Shown here: piece after piece, positions 1-5,469 of the stretch
How positions within the stretch are numbered: position 1 is the stretch's first letter
Layout: each line of letters opens with the position of its first letter
Assembly: GCA_023265215.1 (NCBI GenBank)
Contig: JAHFUH010000300.1
Coordinates: 1 to 6,843, forward strand
Direction: 5' to 3'
Length of the DNA: 6,843 nucleotides
Origin: Acidobacteriota bacterium
GTDB lineage: Bacteria > Acidobacteriota > UBA6911
Notes under the pieces: model-generated
What the model saw: only the letters and a program-made list of their open reading frames with translations
The model's database searches: none
What the model was told of the DNA's origin: nothing
Made by a program: the position numbers and the translations under genes

Positions 1-39
1 CGCTGCAGCTCTTTGATTAATTCGGAAATTCCCGATGTG

Positions 40-87
40 CGCACCTGCCTGCCGGCGAGGACGCCGGCGCTCCCAGGGCATAAGCCC
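40..87. repeat. GC-rich palindromic intergenic repeat (GCCGGCG hairpin)
   Basis: GCCGGCG at 51-57 and CGCCGGC at 62-68 form a 7-bp perfect inverted repeat around a 4-nt AGGA loop. A smaller hairpin, GGGC-ATAA-GCCC, follows at 76-87. Read in plus-strand frame 1 it gives the phrase CLPARTPALPGHK. From memory, similar phrases turn up as spurious peptides when this kind of dispersed GCCGGCG repeat is translated, so I read it as a non-coding dispersed element. Only one copy lies in the window, so repeat status is inferred from form. It could also be a structured tail of a transcript coming from the left. Confidence 0.45.
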
Positions 88-160
88 ATTAGGTTTTGAG
101 TCCCACTTCCGTTTGCACCCCCTGGACCCAAATTAATCGCATTTAATAGTTGAGGTCAGT

Positions 161-262
161 CGTCGCTAACGCGACGGTACATATGTGTTGACCAATCCCC
201 GGCCTTGAAAGGCCGGGCTAAAATCATGGGCCGCTACGCGGCCATCTTTAAGTTAGCGCTTA
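161..262. repeat. Composite REP/BIME-like element with three tandem stem-loops
   Basis: Three perfect inverted repeats lie in tandem: CGTCGC-TAAC-GCGACG (161-176), CCCGGCCTT-GA-AAGGCCGGG (198-217) and GGCCGC-TAC-GCGGCC (229-243). An outer pair, CGCTAAC at 164-170 and GTTAGCG at 252-258, could close the whole unit in an alternative fold. The first and third hairpins share a CGCTA(A)CGCG core. This architecture resembles dispersed REP/BIME-type elements mobilised by Y1 (RAYT) transposases, but no transposase is in the window and only one copy is visible. It lies downstream of the permease gene, where it could also protect or end transcripts, although no T-tract follows on the minus strand. Confidence 0.55.
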
Positions 263-335
263 TGGGGCGTTACCTGGTATGGAACGCACCTTCGGCTCCA
301 CTTCTTGGCCCTTGTGATGCTTAAACAGTTCCTAT

Positions 336-1550
336 TTATTCATATCTCAGTGCCTCTACTGGATTTAGGCGCGAAGCTCTCAACGCGGGTATCATCCCAA
401 ATGTCAGTCCCACCAGGAGAGTTACGCCAAATCCCAGGGCAATGGCTTCGAATGGAATCTTGATTTGTATCGCGGAAGTGAAAAATCGAACGGAGTATGG
501 AACCGCGACACCCAGTCCTATTCCCGCCAGCCCGCCTCCGCCGCTGAGGATCAGTGCTTCCAGAAGAAACTCCATCAGCAGGACTCCGCGGGAGGCCCCT
601 ACCGCTTTTTTGATTCCGATTTCCCTGGTCCGCTCCGTTACCGTGATAAGCATGACATTCATGATGCTGATCCCGCTGGCGATCAGGGAAATGGCGGCGA
701 TCACCAGGAGCACCAGGGTGAGGCCAAGGCTAATTTTGTTTGCGGCCTTTAAGATGCTGGCCAGATTATCCAGCCGGTAATAAGAATGATTGCGGTGGCG
801 GCTGATCAGGAGCCTGGTGATTTCAGCTGTCAACTCGGGCACAATTTGCATGTTTTCCGCAGACACATAAATCTGGTCAATCGTTTCGGTAGTCATGAAA
901 TAGCGCATGACTGGAAGAGGGATCAAGGCGCAGTAATCGGATATTTCGGTCTGGCCGAAAGTATTGACCCGTTCGCGGAAGATGCCGATTACCTTGAACT
1001 GGATGCCGTAGAAATCGATGGCGCCTCTGTAAAAAGGGTCTAGTGCCAGTTTTTTTGCGTAAAGCTGCGTTATCATGCAGACTTTGTTTCGAAATTTCTG
1101 GTCGGATTCGCTGATAAAGCTTCCCTGCAAAACCTCAATATTGCGGACCTGCTGATATTCCGGGCTGGTGCCGATCAGTGTGATTCTGCGTGAAGTGCCA
1201 TCCATGGTTATGGTGGGATAGGTCGTAACGACGGCTGCCGCGCTCTGAACACCCGGCACATCTTTTTGAATGGCCTTCAGATCGTCGAAATTCAGCCTGT
1301 CCGCCAGCGCCCTGGTTCCTGCGTCCGTTGATTCGTTGGACACGATTATCAGATTGGATCCCACGCCTTGGATCTGTTCGAGCGTGTAGGCCCGGCCGCT
1401 TTTGCCTGCAACAACCACCAGCACCAGGGAAGCCGTTCCCACCACCATGCTTAGCGATGTCAGGGTTGTGCGTCCCCAATTGCGGCGCAATGCCTGTATC
1501 GCATTCTGCAGAATTTCAAACAGAGGCAATTTGGATTGAAAAATGAACAT
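336..1550 (-). CDS. MacB/FtsX-family ABC transporter permease (no fused ATPase)
   Basis: This is a 404-residue inner-membrane permease with the four-helix MacB/FtsX layout. A first membrane segment lies at about residues 31-49 (LTSLSMVVGTASLVLVVVA). A periplasmic MacB_PCD-type domain follows at about 50-270, then three C-terminal helices at about 273-302, 325-350 and 368-388. The FtsX signature VTERTREIGIKKAVGAS is at 304-320, and the tail ALRASRLNPVEALRYE (389-404) is the conserved ending of these permeases. The family couples ATP hydrolysis in the cytoplasm to mechanical work on periplasmic partners, exporting macrolides, peptides, lipoproteins or lipids; the substrate here is unknown. I chose the ATG at 1548-1550 because it is the only usual start codon in frame after the upstream stop codon and because homologues begin just before the first helix. 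No Shine-Dalgarno motif precedes it. It lies 83 nt after the membrane fusion protein gene and is probably co-transcribed with it. The ATPase normally encoded beside such genes is absent. Confidence 0.94.
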   Translation of the reverse strand: MFIFQSKLPLFEILQNAIQALRRNWGRTTLTSLSMVVGTASLVLVVVAGKSGRAYTLEQIQGVGSNLIIVSNESTDAGTRALADRLNFDDLKAIQKDVPGVQSAAAVVTTYPTITMDGTSRRITLIGTSPEYQQVRNIEVLQGSFISESDQKFRNKVCMITQLYAKKLALDPFYRGAIDFYGIQFKVIGIFRERVNTFGQTEISDYCALIPLPVMRYFMTTETIDQIYVSAENMQIVPELTAEITRLLISRHRNHSYYRLDNLASILKAANKISLGLTLVLLVIAAISLIASGISIMNVMLITVTERTREIGIKKAVGASRGVLLMEFLLEALILSGGGGLAGIGLGVAVPYSVRFFTSAIQIKIPFEAIALGFGVTLLVGLTFGMIPALRASRLNPVEALRYE

Positions 1551-1561
1551 GGATGTTTTTT

Positions 1562-1630
1562 GCTGATAGCTGACGGCTGAAAGCTCCAGGAGCTTGTTTT
1601 TTGTGTTTTCTTCCGGCTTCCGGCTCCTGG
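1562..1630. repeat. Two short heptanucleotide repeat arrays in the intergenic gap
   Basis: On the plus strand, three 7-nt units lie head to tail at 1562-1582: GCTGATA, GCTGACG, GCTGAAA (pattern GCTGANN), followed by a partial GCT. A second array at 1610-1630 reads CTTCCGG, CTTCCGG, CTCCTGG. Between them sits an inverted repeat, AAGCTCC-A-GGAGCTT (1581-1595), and a T-rich run. Together they fill almost the whole gap between the fusion protein and permease genes. Heptad arrays in intergenic DNA resemble the short tandemly repeated repetitive (STRR) sequences known from cyanobacteria; any relation is an inference. Confidence 0.55.
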
Positions 1631-1633
1631 GCT

Positions 1634-2848
1634 TTAGCTGCTCGCTTTTACTTCTCCTGGATTCAAAACCACAGAATCCCCTTCGTGAATTCCATCCAGG
1701 ATTTCTATTTCTTCTGAATTGAAAAGGTCCGTTTTTATAGCCTTCTCCACTGTGCGGGTCGCGTCCAGCACTAACACGACAGGCTTGCCGTCGTGATTGA
1801 AAACAGCGCTTCTCGGAATTACAAGAGCGTTTGCTTTCGAAGCTGTCGTGATTTCGACCTGGACATTGAGATTGGGGATCAATTCCTTGGGCTGATTCGC
1901 AATGGAGCACAAAACGTGACCCACGGAGCGGTTGTTCAATGCGATGACCTGTTCCGCCGGTTTTTCAACAACACCGGTCCATCGCCGATCCGGCAGCCCA
2001 TTCCATTCGATGAGAACCTGCTGCCCCTTCCGGATTCTTCCCAAATCCGGCTCGTCCACGTACGCACGCAGCCGTACGTTGCCGGTCTTGTAGATTTCGG
2101 CCAATAATTGCCCCCTTGTAACATAAGTCCCCGGTCTTACCAATAAAGAATAGAGCAGGCCGCTTTCGGGCGCCGGAATTGATTCCGATTGCAGCTGTTG
2201 TTCCAATAATTCCACCTGTCTGGCCAGCTGGATCACTTTGCCTTGCGCGTATTCTTTTTCTTTCTCTGAATAGCGTGCGTATAAATCCTGCTTTTTTGTT
2301 TTCAGTGCATCCGAACGGAGTTGAAGCTGGTCTTTCTGCTTGCGCAATTTGTCAACCGCTTCTCCCGTAGTAGCCCCTTTGGAATAAAGCGATTCTTCGG
2401 TTTTCAGGTCTTTTGCCAATTGATTCAGCTGCAAATCGCATTCTGCGATCGAAGCAGTCACATCAGAGACTTCTTCCTTCAGAGGACCAGCCAGAACGAG
2501 TTGTGCCTGACGTCTTGCTTCCAGCAGAGCGGCGTTAGCCTCTGCAAGCGCGGTTCTTGCTTGTTGCGATTCCATGCGCATCAGAATCCGCCCGCCGGCA
2601 ACTTCCTCCCCTTCCTGGACGGCAACCGTTTTGACGAAGGCATCGATGGGGGAGTATATCTGGGCACGCTCTACGGGCTCGATGATCCCATTGGTGCTTA
2701 CGATCATTTTAATTTCACGGCGCGCCGCTTTAGCCAGCTGAAGCTGGGGGAGTTCCGGGCTATTGCTTAAAAAATAATAGTAGCCCAAAGATGCAATAAC
2801 CAGAATTGAAGCTGCCAGTAAAATCAGAGTGCGTTTTTTTCGAGCCAT
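1634..2848 (-). CDS. HlyD/MacA-type periplasmic membrane fusion protein
   Basis: This 404-residue adaptor would link an inner-membrane transporter to periplasmic or outer-membrane parts. The N-terminus is MARKKR followed by one membrane anchor (about 7-27). The first half of a biotinyl-lipoyl-like domain lies at about 50-95 (YSPIDAFVKTVAVQEGEEV). An alpha-helical, Glu/Gln/Lys-rich hairpin predicted to be coiled coil spans about 95-222 and has the typical turn LYSKGATTGEAVDKLR. The second lipoyl half (IPAPESGLLYSLLVRPGTYV, 224-243) follows, then beta-barrel and membrane-proximal domains to the end, including ALVIPRSAVF (341-350). The order and length are standard for MacA/HlyD_D23-type proteins. 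The start at 2846-2848 is preceded by a weak GAG (2855-2857). The gene is first in a two-gene unit with the permease and is transcribed away from the VWFA-domain gene. The exported substrate cannot be deduced. No outer-membrane TolC-type gene is visible. Confidence 0.94.
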   Translation of the reverse strand: MARKKRTLILLAASILVIASLGYYYFLSNSPELPQLQLAKAARREIKMIVSTNGIIEPVERAQIYSPIDAFVKTVAVQEGEEVAGGRILMRMESQQARTALAEANAALLEARRQAQLVLAGPLKEEVSDVTASIAECDLQLNQLAKDLKTEESLYSKGATTGEAVDKLRKQKDQLQLRSDALKTKKQDLYARYSEKEKEYAQGKVIQLARQVELLEQQLQSESIPAPESGLLYSLLVRPGTYVTRGQLLAEIYKTGNVRLRAYVDEPDLGRIRKGQQVLIEWNGLPDRRWTGVVEKPAEQVIALNNRSVGHVLCSIANQPKELIPNLNVQVEITTASKANALVIPRSAVFNHDGKPVVLVLDATRTVEKAIKTDLFNSEEIEILDGIHEGDSVVLNPGEVKASS

Positions 2849-2945
2849 AAAAATCTCATATATTTGACGTTATAGCCGGCCGCCTCGGATTTTATCCCAA
2901 GGGCTTCAAAGCTTGAAGGGAAAAAGGCGTCTTAAGATTGAAGAA

Positions 2946-2974
2946 TTGGGAGTTCTTCTCCCCCAAAATATATT
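2946..2974 (+). promoter_or_regulatory. Predicted sigma70-like promoter for the VWFA gene
   Basis: A TTGGGA -35-like hexamer (2946-2951, four of six matches to TTGACA) and a TATATT -10-like hexamer (2969-2974, five of six matches to TATAAT) are separated by 17 nt. Transcription would start near 2981, leaving a leader of about 75 nt. This is pattern matching in an AT-rich stretch and could be chance. Confidence 0.35.
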
Positions 2975-3044
2975 ATGATCAAATAATTGGCTTTTAGGAT
3001 CAGATTAATTAAATAGAAGGATAGTGGCGGCCCTTTTTTCCGAG

Positions 3045-3049
3045 AGGAG
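3045..3049 (+). promoter_or_regulatory. Strong ribosome binding site (AGGAG)
   Basis: AGGAG lies 6 nt before the ATG at 3056. It fixes that codon as the start in preference to the in-frame ATG codons at residues 10, 12 and 15. Confidence 0.75.
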
Positions 3050-3055
3050 CTTTGG

Positions 3056-5209
3056 ATGCACCTTGACAGGCGAACTGTAGTAATGCTCATGTGCGTGATG
3101 GCCTTGATTCAAACAGCGCAACCTTTCCAGCAGAATGATCCGGCAAAAGACCTGGTTATCCGTGTTAATGTCGAACTTGTGCAGGTCGATGCCACTGTGA
3201 CCAATTCAAAAGACGAACCGGTGACGGATCTCAAGGCTGAGGATTTTCTTATCCTCCAGGACGGGAAACCGCAGGAAATCACGAATTTCTCCTTCATCAG
3301 GACCAGGGACGCAAAGGTTGATACCGTGCTGAAAAAAGCGACTCCTAAGCCTGCTAACGTGCCTCCGCCTCCGCCACCGCCGATAAAGCGGGAGAAAGTG
3401 CGCCGCACTATTGCCCTGGTTGTTGATGATTTGGGGCTGTCTTACGAAAGCATGGGTCCGGTTCGGCATGCAATACAAAAGTGGATCGAAGAGGAAATGC
3501 AGCCGAACGACCTTGTTGCTTTGGTCATGACCGGAGGAGGAGAAGGTGCGCTGCAGCAGTTTACAAATGACAGGCGTCTGCTTTCAGCCGCCGTCAATCG
3601 CATCCAGTACAACGTTGCTTCCCGGGTCGGTGTAACCTCTTTAAGCGGGGTTTCCGGATCTTCGTCGAGTTCGGGCGGATTTGAAAGACCGAATTCAAAG
3701 CAGGAGCGCGATCTTATTTACACAACCTTTACGCTGCAATCTGTTCAGGATGTGGTTAACGGGCTTAAAAGGTTGCCCGGGAGAAAGGACCTGATTCTTT
3801 TCAGCGAAAGCCTGAAGATCATGTTCGAAGACGGACCCGGCGTTTCCCAGGGCCGCGATCTGAGGATGAAAGAACTGTTGCAGAAAACGGTAGACTTGGC
3901 GAACAAATGGGCTGTTGTTGTCCACTCCATAGATCCCCGGGGAACGATGGGTCTTATGTCGGCGGAGGACAACTTTTCAGAAATGGAGGCGACGGATATA
4001 TCGGCGGTTTCGGGCCAAAGGTCGACGCAATTGACCAATTCTCGGGACGGCATGTCCCAGCTGGCCCAGGAAACCGGCGGCCTCCTCATGATGAACCGAA
4101 ATAATATAGACAAGGCTTTGGAAAAGGTGGTGGACGAGGGCGATGGCTACTATCTGATCGGCTATCAGCCCGACGAACAGACGGTTTCTGAAATGAGGAC
4201 GGGGAATGCGAAATACCACAATATTCAGCTGCGTGTGAAGAAATCTGGATTGCATGTGCGCACACGCTCAAGATTCTTCAGTACTCCCGAAAGCATTTCT
4301 CCGCCGGATATTATGTCGCGGCAGGAACGGATTGAAGATGCCATGGGTTCTCCGTTCTCGGCCGGGGCTTTGCGAGTACGCCTGACGGCTCTGTTTTCGG
4401 AGACCAAAAAGGATCAGCCCTGTATTAACGCGTTGCTGCATTTCAGCACACATCAGCTGGCTTTCACCGATGAGCCAGATGGATGGCGCAAGGCGGTGGT
4501 TGAAGTCGTGGCCGGCTTGTACGACATCAACGGGCAGCAGGTCGAATTTGCAGATAAACAGTGGAGTCTTACGGTCAAAAGCAAGTCCTATGACAAATTG
4601 AAAAAGAACGGAGCTTCGTTTTTAGTGCGGCTGCCTGTGAAAGAACCCGGCGCCTACCAGATGCGGTTGGTGGTGCGCGACACTCGAAACGGGGAGTTGG
4701 GAAATGCCTCCCAATTTGTTGAAATACCGGATGTCCGAAAAAATAAACTGGCGCTTTCAGGGATTGTGCTGGCTTCGGATCAATCGAATGCCAAAGCCCC
4801 TGAAGATCAGGTGGAAGGAATGATGGAAGATTCCGGTTCCAATGGAACGGCAGCTGTACGCGTTTTCGAACCCGGCTCTTCGATATCCTGGGCCTACCAG
4901 ATTTTGAATGCAAAAAACGACAAGGACGAAAAACCGAAGCTTCAATTGCAGCTGAGGCTGTTCCATGAAGGGGCGGAGGTCTACGAAAGAAAACTGGCTG
5001 AGATGCCAATCGCCGCGAAGGGGAATTCAAAGCGGATGATCGCAGCGGATCAGTTGAAACTGGTTCAGCTGCCGCCCGGTTATTATGTCCTTCAGGTGGC
5101 GATCACCGATACTCTGGCGGAAGAAAAAGACCAGATGGCGGTGCAATCCATAGATTTCGAAGTCCAGAAGATGACGGTTGCGGGCAAGCCTGCTCCATCC
5201 TTTCGATAG
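3056..5209 (+). CDS. Exported VWFA-related Acidobacterial-domain protein
   Basis: This 717-residue protein has an N-terminal signal or anchor (RR then a hydrophobic stretch, about 7-20). A beta-rich N-terminal module (about 32-80) with LVQVDATVTNSKDEPVTDL and EDFLILQDGKPQEITNFSF is the hallmark of the VWFA-related Acidobacterial family. A linker carrying seven consecutive prolines (103-109) leads to the VWA fold (about 116-408), with RRTIALVVDDLGLSYESM, FTNDRRLL (169-176), GRKDLILFSESLK (242-254) and GYYLIGYQPDE (364-374). The metal-site motif is degenerate: D125-x-G-x-S129 rather than D-x-S-x-S. A Ser/Gly-rich loop lies at 195-208. The C-terminal part (about 430-705) looks like further beta-sandwich domains with no catalytic motif that I recognise. 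The family's function is unknown; VWA domains usually mediate protein or matrix binding. The gene is monocistronic in appearance, with its own ribosome site and a strong terminator. Confidence 0.9.
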   Translation: MHLDRRTVVMLMCVMALIQTAQPFQQNDPAKDLVIRVNVELVQVDATVTNSKDEPVTDLKAEDFLILQDGKPQEITNFSFIRTRDAKVDTVLKKATPKPANVPPPPPPPIKREKVRRTIALVVDDLGLSYESMGPVRHAIQKWIEEEMQPNDLVALVMTGGGEGALQQFTNDRRLLSAAVNRIQYNVASRVGVTSLSGVSGSSSSSGGFERPNSKQERDLIYTTFTLQSVQDVVNGLKRLPGRKDLILFSESLKIMFEDGPGVSQGRDLRMKELLQKTVDLANKWAVVVHSIDPRGTMGLMSAEDNFSEMEATDISAVSGQRSTQLTNSRDGMSQLAQETGGLLMMNRNNIDKALEKVVDEGDGYYLIGYQPDEQTVSEMRTGNAKYHNIQLRVKKSGLHVRTRSRFFSTPESISPPDIMSRQERIEDAMGSPFSAGALRVRLTALFSETKKDQPCINALLHFSTHQLAFTDEPDGWRKAVVEVVAGLYDINGQQVEFADKQWSLTVKSKSYDKLKKNGASFLVRLPVKEPGAYQMRLVVRDTRNGELGNASQFVEIPDVRKNKLALSGIVLASDQSNAKAPEDQVEGMMEDSGSNGTAAVRVFEPGSSISWAYQILNAKNDKDEKPKLQLQLRLFHEGAEVYERKLAEMPIAAKGNSKRMIAADQLKLVQLPPGYYVLQVAITDTLAEEKDQMAVQSIDFEVQKMTVAGKPAPSFR

Positions 5210-5216
5210 GAACTTT

Positions 5217-5292
5217 AAAACGTCACGGATAGTGCGGATTTCACTGATTAAAATTTTTCAGTGAAATCCGTGCAATCCGTGGCGTTTTTTTT
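5217..5292 (+). terminator. Very long rho-independent terminator after the VWFA gene
   Basis: Arms at 5221-5247 and 5258-5284 form a 27-bp stem with a 10-nt A/T loop (5248-5257). A T8 tract follows at 5285-5292 and an A4 run precedes it (5217-5220), so the stem can extend by four A-U pairs. In plus-strand RNA, 26 of 27 positions pair: three are G-U wobbles and only A5231/A5274 mismatch. It begins 12 nt after the stop codon. The arms contain ATCCGTG-type units seen in dispersed intergenic repeats, so it may be a repeat used as a terminator. Confidence 0.88.
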
Positions 5293-5322
5293 GAAATCAG
5301 ATCATTTTTCTTACTGAAAAAT

Positions 5323-5343
5323 ATCCGCGTTCTTCCGCGTCCC
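5323..5343. repeat. Short direct repeat of CCGCGT type
   Basis: ATCCGCGTTC and TTCCGCGTCC lie in tandem, two near-identical 10-nt units. They resemble the ATCCGTG units in the preceding terminator stem and are likely another fragment of dispersed intergenic repeat. Downstream, GAGTC-CAA-GACTC (5384-5396) is a small inverted repeat of unknown meaning. The rest of the interval up to 5438 shows nothing else I can name. Confidence 0.35.
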
Positions 5344-5438
5344 TCCAAATCACCGTTACATTACGGACAATAATAACCGCGAAGAGTCCAAGACTCCGGG
5401 CGCGATTTCTGCTATCGTCCTGGCTGTTGGGATAACCA

Positions 5439-5456
5439 ATTAAACAATTGTTTAAT
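5439..5456. promoter_or_regulatory. 18-bp perfect palindrome, candidate repressor operator
   Basis: ATTAAACAATTGTTTAAT is a perfect palindrome with no spacer. It ends directly before the GAAGAG ribosome site and 13 nt before the GH3 start codon. The size, symmetry and place fit an operator for a dimeric regulator (for example of the TetR, MarR or GntR type), where binding would block transcription into the gene. No regulator gene is present in the window, so the protein is unknown. Confidence 0.5.
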
Positions 5457-5462
5457 GAAGAG
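5457..5462 (+). promoter_or_regulatory. Ribosome binding site (GAAGAG) of the GH3 gene
   Basis: GAAGAG lies 7 nt before the ATG at 5470. It supports that start, which is followed by a short Lys-rich hydrophobic N-terminus. Confidence 0.55.
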
Positions 5463-5469
5463 AAATCCT

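Larger units (their letters stand above)
1..335. other. Gene-free left flank
   Basis: I find no convincing protein gene here. Open frames touching the left edge are short (at most about 50 codons) and run through the GC-rich hairpin, so they are probably spurious. The stretch holds the two repeat elements annotated separately. Between 263 and 335, just downstream of the permease stop codon, there is neither a T-tract terminator nor a recognisable motif. A gene ending at the very left edge (for example a plus-strand frame with a stop at 18-20) cannot be excluded. Confidence 0.5.
2849..3055. promoter_or_regulatory. Divergent intergenic region between exporter unit and VWFA gene
   Basis: These 207 nt separate two genes transcribed in opposite directions, so promoters for both should lie here. 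The 2930-3015 part is AT-rich. Inverted repeats seen are CTTCAA-AGC-TTGAAG (2904-2918) and GGGAG-TTCTT-CTCCC (2948-2962). The second lies inside the spacer of the predicted plus-strand promoter and is therefore a possible operator. I could not pick a convincing minus-strand promoter. Confidence 0.5.

Noticed and set aside
1..89. Minus-strand open frame from an ATG at 87-89 to the left edge (begins MGLCPGSAGVLAGRQ)
   Set aside because: It is 29 codons, lacks a ribosome site, runs through the GCCGGCG hairpin and does not resemble an ABC ATPase start. A real gene start cannot be fully excluded without sequence to the left.
1..99. Plus-strand open frame from the left edge ending in TGA at 97-99
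   Set aside because: Most of it is translation of the GC-rich palindrome (TPALPG phrase), which points to a repeat rather than a protein end.
442..1043. Plus-strand open frames opposite the permease gene
   Set aside because: They are antisense shadows of a clear membrane protein and have no domains or ribosome sites.
1551..1910. In-frame upstream extension of the permease reading frame by 120 codons
   Set aside because: It overlaps the 3' end of the fusion protein gene in another frame, its composition is rich in Arg, Ser, Cys and Gln with no domain, and permeases of this family start just before the first helix, at 1550.
3361..3381. CCN triplet run as a possible repeat or slippage site
   Set aside because: It simply encodes the seven-proline linker with mixed synonymous codons, so it is a normal low-complexity linker.
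4575..5030. 151-codon minus-strand open frame opposite the VWFA gene
   Set aside because: Its composition is Arg/Pro/Ser-rich with no motif. It overlaps a well-supported gene completely.
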